Part shown: positions 1 through 12,250 of the stretch, piece after piece
Position numbering within the stretch: the first letter of the stretch is position 1
Layout: each line of letters begins with the position of its first letter
Origin: Listeria marthii FSL S4-120
GTDB taxonomy: Bacteria; Bacillota; Bacilli; Lactobacillales; Listeriaceae
NCBI GenBank assembly: GCA_000183865.1
Contig: CM001047.1
Coordinates: forward strand, 1,838,767-1,860,939
Direction: 5' to 3'
DNA length: 22,173 bases
The notes under the pieces: generated by a model
Told to the model about the DNA's origin: nothing
Databases searched by the model: none
Seen by the model: only the letters and a program-made list of their open reading frames with translations
Translations under genes and position numbers: made by a program

Positions 1-183
<183 letters not shown>

Positions 184-1059
184 TCATTCCACATTTTGCA
201 CTTGCTCTCGAATTTTTTCTAGCGTCGTTTTCATTTCCACCACTTGTTCGGTGATTTTCAGAGAACTAGCTTTGGATCCAATCGTGTTGATTTCGCGGTT
301 CATCTCTTGAATAAGAAAATCCAGCTTCCGGCCAATTGGTTCTTCGAGTAAAATAATACCATAAAATTGTTTTAAATGGCTCTTTGTTCGTTCGACTTCT
401 TCGTTAATATCTGCCTTTTCAAGCAGCATTGCGACTTCCGTAAGAACGATACTGGGATCAAATTGTTCACCTACAACGTTCTGTAAACGGGTTTCAATTT
501 TTTCTTGATAATGTTTTTCTGTGTTTGGAATTTCGGCTTGAATGATTTCCAAGCTGTTCTCGAGTGCGGTAAGATGTTGTTTGAAATAAAGCAGTAATTC
601 TGCGCCTTCGATACTTCTCATCTCGTCTAATCGCTCGGTTGCGCGTGCAAGTGTTTCTAAAACCAATCGTTCTAATTCGCTGCTTGCTTCCGCGTCTTCC
701 TCAATAGAAAGATACGCTTGGTCTTGTAGTAAATCGCTCATAGTCGGTAATTCTTGTAATTCATATCTAGCGCTTGCTTGTTTGATAAAACGGTAATAGC
801 TGTCTGCGAGGTCCCAATCAATATGTAGTTCACGTTTTGAAATTTGCTCTCCTGTGATGGAAAAGAAACATTCAATTCTACCACGTTTGATTTGCTTACT
901 TACGGTCTTTTTTAATTTCCCTTCTAAATAAGCGAGCTGCTTTGGCATCCGAAAAAGGAATTCGGAGTAGCGGTGGTTGACTGCTTTTAATTCAATGGTT
1001 ACTTTGAACGCTTCAAATTCTTTCGTAGCACGCCCAAATCCCGTCATGCTTTTCACCAT
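184..1059 (-). CDS. yicC: YicC/YloC-family endoribonuclease
   Basis: A 291-residue protein of the YicC family (YloC in Bacillus). E. coli YicC and B. subtilis YloC are reported as endoribonucleases, so RNA cleavage in the cytoplasm is the likely role; no target can be inferred here. The N-terminus MVKSMTGFGRA is the family signature. The YicC_N-like half covers about residues 1-155, and the C-terminal DUF1732 part about 205-291, with EVERTKSHL and GRKLDFLIQEMNREINTIGSK as conserved blocks. The frame is open back to a GTG at 1071, but ATG at 1059 fits the family start and is preceded by AAAGGTG about 9 bases upstream. It is the first gene before gmk; in B. subtilis remA lies between the two, but the 18-base gap here leaves no room for it. 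Length is normal. Confidence 0.93.
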   Translation of the reverse strand: MVKSMTGFGRATKEFEAFKVTIELKAVNHRYSEFLFRMPKQLAYLEGKLKKTVSKQIKRGRIECFFSITGEQISKRELHIDWDLADSYYRFIKQASARYELQELPTMSDLLQDQAYLSIEEDAEASSELERLVLETLARATERLDEMRSIEGAELLLYFKQHLTALENSLEIIQAEIPNTEKHYQEKIETRLQNVVGEQFDPSIVLTEVAMLLEKADINEEVERTKSHLKQFYGIILLEEPIGRKLDFLIQEMNREINTIGSKASSLKITEQVVEMKTTLEKIREQVQNVE

Positions 1060-1125
1060 TTGGCAAGACACCTTTCATAACTTAAAGTTTCCTCTAAGAT
1101 TACTTGAAATTTGTTCTGACTTCTT

Positions 1126-1154
1126 ATTATACCAAAGCTACTCCTTGCATACAA
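1126..1154 (-). promoter_or_regulatory. Sigma-A-type promoter for yicC-gmk
   Basis: Read on the minus strand there is a perfect -10 TATAAT (1126-1131), preceded by TGG that makes an extended -10, and a TTGTAT -35 (1149-1154) at 17-base spacing. It lies 67 bases upstream of the yicC ATG. The assignment rests on sequence match only. Confidence 0.65.
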
Positions 1155-1172
1155 TACATTTTCGGAATGTAT
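1154..1172. repeat. 7-bp inverted repeat between divergent promoters
   Basis: ATACATT and AATGTAT are perfect inverted copies separated by TTCGG. The repeat lies between the -35 of the yicC promoter and the -10 of the rqcH promoter, touching both. It could be an operator for a dimeric regulator or simply AT-rich promoter sequence; there is no T-tract, so it is not a terminator. Confidence 0.4.
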
Positions 1173-1180
1173 GTTAAAAT
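1172..1180 (+). promoter_or_regulatory. Extended -10 promoter for rqcH/fbpA
   Basis: TG at 1172-1173, one base, then TAAAAT at 1175-1180 forms an extended -10. No good -35 is seen at 16-18 bases, which is common for extended -10 promoters. The expected start near 1187 gives a leader of about 30 bases before the ATG at 1216. Confidence 0.55.
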
Positions 1181-1215
1181 AGAAAGTAACTAACTCACAA
1201 AGGAATGAATAACTA

Positions 1216-2928
1216 ATGGCGTTTGATGCAATGTTTTTAAAATCCATGACCGAAGAACTTGCCGAACACGGAGAAAGTGGCCGAATTATGAAAATCCACC
1301 AACCGTTTTCGCATGAACTTGTTTTATATATTCGAAAAAACCGTGAAAATAAACGTCTACTTATCTCCTCGCATCCTAGCTATGCGCGCATTCAGTGGAC
1401 GGATGATATTCCTGAAAACCCAGCAACCCCGCCAATGTTCTGTATGTTGCTCCGGAAATATTTAGAAGGTGCAATTATTGAGTCGATTACGCAACTTCCA
1501 AATGAACGGATTTTACAATTTAGTATTCGCGGCAAAGATGATATTGGCGAAAATCGTTTTTGTGATTTATTCGTGGAAATCATGGGGCGTCATAGTAATA
1601 TCACCCTTGTTGACCGCGCGAAAAATGTCATTGTTGACTGTATTAAACACGTTTCTCCAGCGCAAAATAGTTACCGAACACTTTTACCGGGAGCGACGTA
1701 TGTTTTACCACCAGCAACGGATAAACTGAATCCATTCGAGGTTACTTCGGAGCAAATTCTGGATAGACTAGATTTCCCAGCGGGTCGAATTGATAAACAG
1801 CTCGTCCAAAACTTTGCGGGATTCAGCCCTTTGCTTGCTCGGGAAATTGTGTTTCGCGCTGGAAACTTAACGGCAGATTCGCTTGTCGCCGCCTTTTTCG
1901 AAGTGATTGGCCTTGTGAATGACCATCTAGGGAGTGCAGCAGTTCCAAACGAGTGGCGCATCCAAAATAAAGAAGATTACTATTTCTTCCCGCTCCGTCA
2001 TGTCGATGCGGAGCTTACGGAATTCGCCAACTTGAGTACTCTTCTAGACCATTTTTATATCGGCAAAGCGCGTCGTGATCGCGTCCACCAATTCGCGCAT
2101 GATTTGGAAAAACTATTATCCAATGAACTGGCTCGTAGTAGACTGAAAATCGAAAAACTCGAAAATACTTTACTTGAAACAGAAAAAGCAGATGTTTACC
2201 GCATCCAAGGCGAACTGCTTACTGCCAACTTACATTTAATGGAACGCGGCATGGAAGAAATCACCGTCGAAAATTTTTACGATGATATGAAAAAAATGAC
2301 GATTCCACTTGATACTCGAAAAACACCATCTGCCAATGCGCAAAGTTACTTTAGCCGTTACCAAAAACTGCGTAACGCGGTCGAAGTAGTGAAAGAGCAA
2401 ATCGAACTGACAAAAGAAGAAATTACTTATTTAGAGTCTGTTGAGTCTCAACTAGAAACGTCCGGTCCGCAAGATGTGGAAGAAATCCGCCAAGAACTCG
2501 CTGAACAAGGTTACTTGCGTTATAAACAGAAAAAAGGTAGCCGTAAAAAAGCCACTTTACCTACTCCAGAAAAATATACTTCTTCGACTGGCTTAACGAT
2601 TTTAGTCGGGAAAAATAATAAACAAAATGATTATTTAACGAATAAACTGGCTCGAAATAATGAATATTGGTTCCACGTGAAAGATTTGCCTGGTTCCCAT
2701 GTAGTGATTCAATCAAGCACCCCCGATGACGCGTCGATTACAGAAGCTGCGATGATTGCCGCTTACTACTCAAAAGCGCGCCTATCCGCTACCGTCCCAG
2801 TTGATGGTACGCTTGTAAAACACGTTAAAAAAACAAATGGCGCCAAGCCCGGTTATGTCATTTACGATAATCAAACGACTTATTTTGTTACGCCAGATGA
2901 AAAGCTTGTGTTAGCCTTAAAAAATTAA
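1216..2928 (+). CDS. rqcH: RqcH/NEMF-family ribosome quality-control factor (FbpA, fibronectin-binding protein)
   Basis: A 570-residue NFACT protein. In B. subtilis the orthologue RqcH (YloA) binds stalled 50S subunits carrying peptidyl-tRNA and recruits tRNA-Ala to add C-terminal alanine tails; in L. monocytogenes the same protein was described as the fibronectin-binding adhesin FbpA. The NFACT-N domain starts MAFDAMFLKSM and holds PPMFCMLLRKYLEG (72-85) and EIMGRHSNI (121-129). A long charged coiled coil spans about 285-435. The NFACT-R (DUF814) domain spans about 455-545 with NNKQNDYLT, YWFHVKDLPGSHVV. No signal peptide or LPXTG anchor is visible, which fits a cytoplasmic role. At the position of the functionally important acidic-Arg pair the sequence is Glu97-Arg98, where I recall Asp-Arg in B. 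subtilis. The RBS is AAAGGA about 11 bases before the ATG. A single-gene unit ended by a strong terminator. Confidence 0.93.
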   Translation: MAFDAMFLKSMTEELAEHGESGRIMKIHQPFSHELVLYIRKNRENKRLLISSHPSYARIQWTDDIPENPATPPMFCMLLRKYLEGAIIESITQLPNERILQFSIRGKDDIGENRFCDLFVEIMGRHSNITLVDRAKNVIVDCIKHVSPAQNSYRTLLPGATYVLPPATDKLNPFEVTSEQILDRLDFPAGRIDKQLVQNFAGFSPLLAREIVFRAGNLTADSLVAAFFEVIGLVNDHLGSAAVPNEWRIQNKEDYYFFPLRHVDAELTEFANLSTLLDHFYIGKARRDRVHQFAHDLEKLLSNELARSRLKIEKLENTLLETEKADVYRIQGELLTANLHLMERGMEEITVENFYDDMKKMTIPLDTRKTPSANAQSYFSRYQKLRNAVEVVKEQIELTKEEITYLESVESQLETSGPQDVEEIRQELAEQGYLRYKQKKGSRKKATLPTPEKYTSSTGLTILVGKNNKQNDYLTNKLARNNEYWFHVKDLPGSHVVIQSSTPDDASITEAAMIAAYYSKARLSATVPVDGTLVKHVKKTNGAKPGYVIYDNQTTYFVTPDEKLVLALKN

Positions 2929-2956
2929 CGGTTCCTTCTCGGAGCCGTTTTTTCTT
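2927..2956 (+). terminator. Intrinsic terminator of rqcH/fbpA
   Basis: A 9-bp stem AACGGTTCC/GGAGCCGTT (one G-T pair) with loop TTCTC, followed by TTTTTTCTTTT. The stem begins inside the rqcH stop codon. The T-tract overlaps the -35 of the promoter candidate for the next gene. Confidence 0.9.
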
Positions 2957-2972
2957 TTCACTTTTAGGGTAG
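2947..2972 (+). promoter_or_regulatory. Sigma-B-like promoter for the SDR-like gene
   Basis: GTTTTT (2947-2952), 14 bases, then GGGTAG (2967-2972) matches the Listeria/Bacillus sigma-B consensus GTTTTA-N13-15-GGGTAT at five of six bases in each element. It starts 69 bases before the ATG at 3016. From memory, the Listeria orthologue has appeared in sigma-B regulon lists; I cannot verify that here. No comparable sigma-A promoter is apparent. Confidence 0.6.
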
Positions 2973-3015
2973 ATGTTAACTGACTTTACTTTTTTATTGG
3001 AAGGATGATAGAGGA

Positions 3016-3615
3016 ATGAAAATTTTATTAATCGGTGCATCTGGTACGCTTGGTTCTGCGGTGAAAGACCGTTTGGAGAAGAAAGCCGATGTGATTACTG
3101 CGGGTAGACATAGCGGCGATATTACGGTGGATATTACGAGTGTCGAAAGTATTAAAAAAATGTACGCACAAGTTGGTAAAGTAGACGCGATTGTTTCAGC
3201 GACTGGAAGCGCCACTTTTTCACCTTTAACGGAATTAACGCCTGAGAAAAATGCGGTGACGATTAGCAGCAAATTAGGTGGCCAAATTAATCTTGTTTTA
3301 CTTGGTATTGATTCATTGAATGATCATGGCAGTTTCACACTAACCACCGGCATTATGATGGAAGATCCAATCGTCCAAGGAGCTTCTGCTGCAATGGCAA
3401 ATGGCGCGGTGACTGCTTTTGCAAAATCTGCTGCGATTGAAATGCCGCGTGGAATTCGGATTAATACGGTGAGTCCGAATGTGTTAGAAGAATCTTGGGA
3501 CAAGCTAGAGCCTTTTTTCCAAGGATTCATACCAGTTCCAGCTGCAAAAGCCGCTCGTGCGTTCGAGAAAAGTGTTTTTGGTGCGCAAACTGGCGAAAGT
3601 TATAAAGTATATTAA
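3016..3615 (+). CDS. Short-chain-dehydrogenase-fold protein lacking catalytic Tyr-Lys (Lin1944-like)
   Basis: A 199-residue single Rossmann domain of the SDR superfamily. The nucleotide-binding glycine motif GASGTLG is at residues 7-13 and a strand-4-like SATGSA follows about 60 residues later. Classical SDRs have YxxxK eight residues before the KS of helix 5; here that region reads AAMANGAVTAFAKSAAIE, so Tyr is Ala and Lys is Asn. This matches the described Lin1944-like SDR subgroup from L. innocua, which keeps the cofactor motif but lacks the usual active-site residues and has no known function. At 199 residues it is shorter than the usual 240-260. It may be a nucleotide-binding or regulatory protein rather than an oxidoreductase. 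The RBS is GAGGA directly before, or GGAAGG farther upstream of, the ATG. It is a single-gene unit between two terminators. Confidence 0.88.
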   Translation: MKILLIGASGTLGSAVKDRLEKKADVITAGRHSGDITVDITSVESIKKMYAQVGKVDAIVSATGSATFSPLTELTPEKNAVTISSKLGGQINLVLLGIDSLNDHGSFTLTTGIMMEDPIVQGASAAMANGAVTAFAKSAAIEMPRGIRINTVSPNVLEESWDKLEPFFQGFIPVPAAKAARAFEKSVFGAQTGESYKVY

Positions 3616-3620
3616 TAGAA

Positions 3621-3655
3621 AAAGAAGCTCACCTATATTATGGTGAGCTTCTTTT
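3621..3655. terminator. Bidirectional terminator between SDR-like gene and pyrE
   Basis: A perfect 13-bp stem AAAGAAGCTCACC/GGTGAGCTTCTTT with loop TATATTAT is flanked by A-rich and T-rich runs, so it can stop transcription from both converging genes. It abuts the pyrE stop codon (3655-3657). Confidence 0.93.
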
Positions 3656-4280
3656 TATTTACCCCAGTTTTCCGGACTTTTCTTCCATTCTTTTAGCGTG
3701 GCCATATCTTCGGCTGTCACGTAATTTTCACTTAAAGCTACTTCAATTAACTCGTCGTAGTTCGTCAGTGTTACTAGTTTTGTATCCGCTTCATCTAGTA
3801 ATTTTTTCCCTTTATCTAATCCATATGTAAAAATGGCCGCGATACCAACGACTTCTGCTCCCGCTTCTTCTAAAGCTTCCACTGCTTTAAGTGAGCTTCC
3901 GCCTGTCGAAATCAAGTCTTCAATCACGACTACTTTTTGTCCTTTAGCGATTGGTCCTTCGATTTGGTTTCCTTTGCCATGTTCTTTTGCTTTTGAACGA
4001 ACGTAGACCATTGGTAAATCTAGTAAATCGCTCACCCATGCGGCATGGGGGATTCCAGCTGTTGCGGTACCTGCAACGACATCCACTTCGCCAAATGTTT
4101 GTTTGATTTTTTCAGCTAGCGATTGAGCGATAAACTGGCGAACTTTTGGAAAGCCTAATGTGAGGCGATTGTCACAATATATTGGTGACTTAATTCCTGA
4201 CGCCCACGTAAATGGATCATTTGGTTTTAAAAATACGGCTTTGATTTCTAGTAATTGTTCAGCTACTTGTTTTTCGATGC

Positions 4281-4284
<4 letters not shown>
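3655..4284 (-). CDS. pyrE: Orotate phosphoribosyltransferase
   Basis: Transfers the ribose-phosphate of PRPP to orotate, giving OMP, the fifth step of UMP synthesis. It is 209 residues long, the usual size. The PRPP-binding motif [14 protein letters not shown] is at about 118-131, and the [16 protein letters not shown] block (25-40) is typical of the Bacillus-type enzyme. The frame is open to a GTG at 4293, but ATG at 4284 is preferred because AAAGGAG lies 8 bases before it and would overlap the GTG. Its ATG overlaps the pyrF stop (ATGA), so the two are translationally coupled. Last gene of the operon, ended by a 13-bp bidirectional terminator. Confidence 0.97.
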
Positions 4285-6654
<2,370 letters not shown>

Positions 6655-6676
6655 GGTTCCACCCCGTTTCTTCTAT

Positions 6677-9600
6677 TTATACACGTGCTTTCGGTTGTTT
6701 TACTTCACTAGTATTCATTGATTCGAGTTCAAAAGAGCGTGATTCCAGTACTCGTAAAATGGCTTCTGCCGTATCAAGCGATGTACAAACTGGAATGCCA
6801 TTTTCGACGGATTCACGACGGATTTGGAAGCCGTCACGTTCTGGGCGTTTACCAGTCGTTAACGTGTTTACTACGAGCGTTACTTGGCCGTTTCGGATGT
6901 AATCAATCAGCGTTCCTTGATTTTCACCGATTTTCTTCACTTGCGAAACTGGAATTCCGGCTTCTTCTAGCGTGCTCGCTGTTCCTTTTGTCGCCATGAT
7001 AGTGAAGCCGATGCGGTTGAATCTTGCAGCTAGCTCGACAGCTTCTTCTTTATCGCGGTCAGCTACTGTTAGAAGTACTGTTCCGTAATCATGCATCGTT
7101 GTTCCGCTTGCTACAAAACCTTTGTATAGCGCTTTTTCTAAGGTCACATCTTTCCCCATGACTTCTCCAGTCGATTTCATTTCAGGGCCAAGCGATGTAT
7201 CGACACTACGCAATTTCGCGAAAGAGAACACTGGCACTTTGACAAAAATTTCTTGTTTTTCTGGCGCAAGTCCTGGTGTGTAACCAAGGTCAATCAAGTT
7301 CTCGCCTAGAATCACTCTAGTTGCCACATTTGCCATCGGAATTTCGGTGATTTTACTTAAAAATGGCGCTGTCCGGCTGGAACGCGGATTTACTTCGATA
7401 ACGAAAACTTCCTCGCCATCCACGACATATTGGATGTTTAGCATACCAATGATGTTTAAGCCAGTTGCCAGTCTTGTCGTATAATCGACAATCGTATTTT
7501 TCACCTGTTCGCTTAAACGTTGAGCTGGATAAACCGCAATCGAGTCACCAGAATGGACACCGGCACGTTCGATATGTTCCATGATTCCCGGGATTAAGAC
7601 GTTTTCGCCGTCGCTGATTGCGTCCACTTCGACTTCTTGTCCGCTCACATAACGGTCAACTAAAACTGGATGTTTCGGATTTACTTTTACGGCGTTGGTC
7701 ATATAATGTTTTAATGCTTCTTCTGATTCCACAATTTCCATTGCCCGGCCGCCAAGCACGTAAGATGGACGCACCAGTACAGGATAGCCGATAGCAGTTG
7801 CTACTTTGATTGCTTCGTCTACCGAAGTAGCAGTTTTCCCAGCTGGTTGCGGGATTTCTAAGATTTCTAATGCTTTTTCAAAGGCATCACGGTTTTCCGC
7901 GCGGTCGGTATCTTCTAGACTTGTACCGAGAATTTTCACGCCGCGTTTTGCTAAACCATCCGCTAAGTTAATCGCTGTTTGTCCGCCGAATTGTACGACA
8001 ACCCCCAGCGGCTGCTCGATTTCAATAACATGCATTACATCTTCCAGCGTCAAAGGTTCAAAGTACAGTTTGTCTGAAATACTAAAGTCGGTCGAAACTG
8101 TTTCTGGGTTATTATTGATGATAATCGCTTCATACCCCGCTTGCTGAATTGCCCACACCGAGTGCACTGTCGCATAGTCGAATTCCACCCCTTGGCCAAT
8201 CCGAATCGGACCAGATCCAAGCACAATCACGCTTTCTTTCGCTGACCGAGTTGACTCATTTTCCTCTTCATAAGTGCTATAGAAATATGGGGTTGTCGAT
8301 TCAAATTCAGCTGCACAAGTATCAACCATTTTGTAAACTGGGAAAAGCTTTTGTGCTTTTCGTAAGTCGTAAATGGCTTGTTCGTCGATATTCCAGCATG
8401 TTGCGAGGAAAGCGTCAGAAAAACCAGCCCGTTTTGCTTCTGCCAAAATCTCGTGGTTTTGCGGGTTTTCTTTAACACGATTTTCAAGTTCAATTGTTTT
8501 GCTTAATTTATATAAGAAGAATAAATCTATTTTTGTTTTTTCGTGGAGTTGTTCGATTGTTTGGCCGCGACGCAAGGCTGCTGCTAGGAAGAATAAGCGA
8601 TCATCTTCAGGGAAGCAAATTTTGCGTTCTAATGTTTCTTCGTCGGCATTTTCTGCTTCTTCAAGTAATAAGTGGTCGGCACCGATTTCTAGTGAGCGCA
8701 CCGCTTTTAAAAGAGCCTCTTCCCAAGAACGACCGATTGCCATGACTTCCCCAGTTGCTTTCATTTGTGTTCCAAGGCGACGATCTGCTTGTTCAAACTT
8801 GTCGAAAGCAAAGCGCGGAATTTTAGCAACCACATAATCTAGCGTTGGTTCAAAATGGGCATATGTTGTTCCAGTTACTGGATTTCTAACTTCATCCAGC
8901 GTTAAGCCAACCGCGATTTTCGCTGCTAGTTTGGCAATCGGATAGCCAGTTGCTTTAGAAGCTAGCGCCGAAGAACGGCTGACACGTGGGTTTACTTCGA
9001 TAACATAGTAGTTATAACTATCTGGATCAAGTGCCAGCTGAACGTTACAGCCACCTTCGATTTCAAGCGCACGGATAATTTTTAACGACACATCGCGCAA
9101 TAGTTGATATTCGCGGTCGGATAGCGTTTGGCTCGGTGCAACAACAATCGAATCCCCTGTATGTATGCCAACTGGGTCAATATTTTCCATGTTACAAACG
9201 ACCATCGCATTATTATTCGCGTCACGCATTACTTCATATTCGACTTCTTTAAAACCTGCGATACTTTTTTCTAGCAAACATTGCGTTACTGGACTTAGTT
9301 TTAAACCACTCGTTACCGTTTCAATTAATTCTTGTTCGTTGTGGCAAATCCCTCCACCAGAGCCACCAAGCGTATAAGCCGGGCGGACGATTACTGGATA
9401 GCCGATGCGTTCAACAAACGTATAAGCTTCATCCAAGTTATGGATAATATCACTATCTGGCACCGGTTCGCCAAGTTCATTCATCAAGTCGCGGAAAGCT
9501 TCACGGTCTTCCGCTTTTTTAATCGCCGTTAAATCCGTCCCGAGCACTTCCACGTTACACTCATCCAAGATTCCCGCCGCAGAAAGTTCCATCGCCATAT

Positions 9601-9889
9601 TCAACCCCGTTTGTCCCCCAAGCGTTGGTAAAATGGCATCCGGGCGCTCTTTGCGAATGATGCGCGATACAAAATCAAGTGTAATTGGCTCAATGTAAAC
9701 TTTGTCAGCCATTTCTGCATCGGTCATAATCGTCGCTGGATTCGAGTTCACTAAAACGACCCGATACCCTTCTTCTTTCAAACTAAGGCAGGCTTGCGTA
9801 CCAGCATAATCAAACTCCGCTGCTTGTCCAATAACAATCGGGCCAGAGCCGATTACAAGAATTGTTTTTATATCGTCACGTTTAGGCAT
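6677..9889 (-). CDS. carB: Carbamoyl-phosphate synthase large chain
   Basis: Makes carbamoyl phosphate from bicarbonate, ATP and the ammonia released by CarA, feeding PyrB. It is 1070 residues with the expected duplicated architecture: a first ATP-grasp synthetase half (about 1-400, starting at [22 protein letters not shown]), an oligomerisation region (about 400-550), a second ATP-grasp half (about 550-930, starting [18 protein letters not shown]) and a C-terminal MGS-like allosteric domain (about 930-1070). Conserved [11 protein letters not shown] and [15 protein letters not shown] are visible. ATG at 9889 is chosen over GTG at 9898 because AGGAGG sits about 9 bases before the ATG and would adjoin the GTG. 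It overlaps the end of carA by 8 bases. Being inside the pyr operon, it is the pyrimidine-regulated synthase; whether a second arginine-specific one exists cannot be seen. Confidence 0.98.
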   Translation of the reverse strand: MPKRDDIKTILVIGSGPIVIGQAAEFDYAGTQACLSLKEEGYRVVLVNSNPATIMTDAEMADKVYIEPITLDFVSRIIRKERPDAILPTLGGQTGLNMAMELSAAGILDECNVEVLGTDLTAIKKAEDREAFRDLMNELGEPVPDSDIIHNLDEAYTFVERIGYPVIVRPAYTLGGSGGGICHNEQELIETVTSGLKLSPVTQCLLEKSIAGFKEVEYEVMRDANNNAMVVCNMENIDPVGIHTGDSIVVAPSQTLSDREYQLLRDVSLKIIRALEIEGGCNVQLALDPDSYNYYVIEVNPRVSRSSALASKATGYPIAKLAAKIAVGLTLDEVRNPVTGTTYAHFEPTLDYVVAKIPRFAFDKFEQADRRLGTQMKATGEVMAIGRSWEEALLKAVRSLEIGADHLLLEEAENADEETLERKICFPEDDRLFFLAAALRRGQTIEQLHEKTKIDLFFLYKLSKTIELENRVKENPQNHEILAEAKRAGFSDAFLATCWNIDEQAIYDLRKAQKLFPVYKMVDTCAAEFESTTPYFYSTYEEENESTRSAKESVIVLGSGPIRIGQGVEFDYATVHSVWAIQQAGYEAIIINNNPETVSTDFSISDKLYFEPLTLEDVMHVIEIEQPLGVVVQFGGQTAINLADGLAKRGVKILGTSLEDTDRAENRDAFEKALEILEIPQPAGKTATSVDEAIKVATAIGYPVLVRPSYVLGGRAMEIVESEEALKHYMTNAVKVNPKHPVLVDRYVSGQEVEVDAISDGENVLIPGIMEHIERAGVHSGDSIAVYPAQRLSEQVKNTIVDYTTRLATGLNIIGMLNIQYVVDGEEVFVIEVNPRSSRTAPFLSKITEIPMANVATRVILGENLIDLGYTPGLAPEKQEIFVKVPVFSFAKLRSVDTSLGPEMKSTGEVMGKDVTLEKALYKGFVASGTTMHDYGTVLLTVADRDKEEAVELAARFNRIGFTIMATKGTASTLEEAGIPVSQVKKIGENQGTLIDYIRNGQVTLVVNTLTTGKRPERDGFQIRRESVENGIPVCTSLDTAEAILRVLESRSFELESMNTSEVKQPKARV

Positions 9890-10973
9890 GTAATTCACCC
9901 TCCTCTTTCACATTCATCATTTCCATAAATTCATCAAATAAGTAGTTCACATCACTCGGTCCTGGATTTGCTTCTGGATGATATTGTACTGTATATGCTT
10001 GGAATTCTTTATGTGCCAGCCCTTCAACCGTTTCATCATTTAATTCAATATGTGTTACTTTTAAATCTGTACCAATAAGCGATTCTTTTTCTACCGCATA
10101 ACCATGATTTTGCGCGGTGAAATCGACGCGCCCTGTTGCCAGCTCTTTCACCGGATGATTCGCACCACGATGGCCAAATTTTAGTTTAAAAGTATCCGCC
10201 CCATTCGCAAGCGCAAACAGTTGGTGCCCCAAGCAAATTCCGAATAGTGGCAGTTTGCCTTGAATCCCGCGAATCATTTCTAACGCCTCTGGAACATCTT
10301 TCGGATCCCCAGGCCCATTTGATAACATCACGCCGTCCGGATGCATCGCTAGAATTTCTTCGGCTGTTGTATTGTAAGGAACGACCGTCACATAACAATT
10401 GCGTTTATTCAGCTCTCGCAAAATCGAGCTTTTCACACCGTAATCTACGAGCACCACTCGTTTGCCGTCACCCGGGCTTGCAAATGCTTTAGCCGAGGAA
10501 ACTTCATGCACTTGGTCAACCGGCAAGCGAACGGAGCGCAAATGGTGTAGCAATTCTTCTTTATCTGCCGTTTCAGCTGCCAAAATTCCTTTTAACGTGC
10601 CTTCTTTACGGATTAATTTTGTTAATTTCCGTGTATCAATTCCCGCGATTCCTGGGATGCCTTTTTCTTTTAAAAATTCATTTAATGTCATTTGGTTGCG
10701 CCAGTTGGAAGGATACTCTGCGGCTTCACGTACAACAACCCCTTTGACAGCCGGGTTAATTGATTCAAAATCGTCGCGGTTCACGCCGTAATTTCCAACA
10801 AGTGGATACGTAAAAGTGATAATTTGGCCGTAGTAGGAAGGGTCTGTGATCGTTTCTTGGTAGCCCGTCATTCCAGTATTGAACACTACTTCGCCAATAG
10901 TTTCCTTTTCACTACCAATTGCATCACCGATAAAATAATTGCCATCTTCTAGCATTAAAATTCGCTTTGTCAT
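9882..10973 (-). CDS. carA: Carbamoyl-phosphate synthase small chain (glutaminase)
   Basis: Hydrolyses glutamine and channels ammonia to CarB. It is 363 residues long. The N-terminal CPSase_sm_chain domain (about 1-130, with [13 protein letters not shown]) is followed by a class I glutamine amidotransferase domain (about 172-355). The nucleophile is Cys247 in [12 protein letters not shown] and the other triad members are His332 and Glu334 in [16 protein letters not shown] at 218-224 is the oxyanion loop. Its ATG overlaps the pyrC stop by four bases, and its 3' end overlaps carB, so the two subunits are translated together. Confidence 0.98.
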   Translation of the reverse strand: MTKRILMLEDGNYFIGDAIGSEKETIGEVVFNTGMTGYQETITDPSYYGQIITFTYPLVGNYGVNRDDFESINPAVKGVVVREAAEYPSNWRNQMTLNEFLKEKGIPGIAGIDTRKLTKLIRKEGTLKGILAAETADKEELLHHLRSVRLPVDQVHEVSSAKAFASPGDGKRVVLVDYGVKSSILRELNKRNCYVTVVPYNTTAEEILAMHPDGVMLSNGPGDPKDVPEALEMIRGIQGKLPLFGICLGHQLFALANGADTFKLKFGHRGANHPVKELATGRVDFTAQNHGYAVEKESLIGTDLKVTHIELNDETVEGLAHKEFQAYTVQYHPEANPGPSDVNYLFDEFMEMMNVKEEGELHA

Positions 10974-12250
10974 TTGATTTCCCCCTCATTGTATACAAGT
11001 GTTCCTTCTGCAAACGTTGCTACCGGCCAACCGATACACGTTTCTCCAACAAATGGTGTGTTTTTTCCTTTTGAGTAAAAAGTAGCTGGGTCGATATTCG
11101 CTTCTTTTTCTAAATCAAGTACGACGATATCCGCCACCACGCCTACTTCTAGTTTGCCGTACGGTAGTTTAAAGCATTCCGCCGGCTTCACAGTCATCCA
11201 GTCAATTAGTTGTTTTAATGTCCATTCGTTCGTTTTAACAAAATGTGTATAAAGTAGTGGGAAAGCTGTTTCTAGCCCTACTATTCCAAATGCGGCTTGC
11301 TCCATCGGTACATTTTTTTCTTCGGCTGCATGTGGCGCATGATCCGTTGCGATAAAATCAATCGTGCCATCCAGCAATCCTTCTAAAAGTGCCGCCCGAT
11401 CTGCTTTGCTGCGAAGTGGTGGATTCATTTTCCAGTTACCATCATTTCCCGGAATATCTTCTTCATCTAAAATTAAGTGGTGTGGCGAAACTTCTGCAGT
11501 AACGCGAATTCCCGCCCGTTTTGCATCACGCACAACCCGAACCGATTCTTTGGTCGAAATATGGCAGACATGATAGTGACAGCCTGCCGCTTCTGCTAAC
11601 AAAACATCCCGCGCGATTTGGACAGACTCGGCAATATTTGGAATTCCTTTGAGTCCTTCTTTTTCTGCAAAGATACCGTCATGGACCACACCGCCGTAGA
11701 TAAGCGAGTTGTCTTCACAGTGAGCCACAATCGCCATGTCTAGCGCCGCCGCTCGTTTCATCGCTTCATACATCGTTCCAGCTAGCTGCACGCCCACCCC
11801 GTCATCCGTAAAAGCAAATGCGCCCGCTTCTTTTAATGCTTCAAAATCTACCAACTCGTCAGTGCCAAGGCTTGTCGTAATCGACGCGTAAGGCAACACT
11901 CGAACTTCCGCTGTTTCTTTAATTTTCGCTTGTAAACTTGCCATTACTTCTTTGGAATCTGGAACAGGTTTTGTATTCGGCATCGAGCAAATCGTCGTAT
12001 AACCACCCCGCGCGGCTGCTTGAGTTCCTGTTAAAATGGTTTCTTTATGTTCGCCGCCGGGCTCGCGAAGGTGTACATGGACATCGATAAATCCGGGAGC
12101 AATCAGTTTTCCAGTTGCATCAAACTCTTTGCCACTTGTGACTTCAATCGAATCCGCAATCAAATTCACTTTGCCATTTTGGATGAGTACATCTTTATTC
12201 TCAAGCTCACCTGATTCGTTTAACACTTGCCCATTTTTTAATACGTACAT
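10970..12250 (-). CDS. pyrC: Dihydroorotase (class I)
   Basis: Cyclises carbamoyl aspartate to dihydroorotate, the third step. It is 426 residues long. Zinc ligands follow the class I pattern: His58 and His60 in [10 protein letters not shown], a TDDG segment at 148-151, His177 in VAHCED, His230 in HVCHIST and Asp303 in ATDHAPH. The length and the HxHLREPG motif separate it from the shorter E. coli class II enzyme. The start at 12250 overlaps the end of pyrB by 13 bases. In some bacteria class I enzymes associate with aspartate transcarbamoylase, which the gene order would suit, but nothing here shows it. Confidence 0.97.
   Translation of the reverse strand: MYVLKNGQVLNESGELENKDVLIQNGKVNLIADSIEVTSGKEFDATGKLIAPGFIDVHVHLREPGGEHKETILTGTQAAARGGYTTICSMPNTKPVPDSKEVMASLQAKIKETAEVRVLPYASITTSLGTDELVDFEALKEAGAFAFTDDGVGVQLAGTMYEAMKRAAALDMAIVAHCEDNSLIYGGVVHDGIFAEKEGLKGIPNIAESVQIARDVLLAEAAGCHYHVCHISTKESVRVVRDAKRAGIRVTAEVSPHHLILDEEDIPGNDGNWKMNPPLRSKADRAALLEGLLDGTIDFIATDHAPHAAEEKNVPMEQAAFGIVGLETAFPLLYTHFVKTNEWTLKQLIDWMTVKPAECFKLPYGKLEVGVVADIVVLDLEKEANIDPATFYSKGKNTPFVGETCIGWPVATFAEGTLVYNEGEIK

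Noticed and set aside
8373..8837. A 154-codon plus-strand frame, and other long plus-strand frames, within carB
   Set aside because: These are shadows of carB, with no recognisable domains or promoter. carB continues intact on the other strand.
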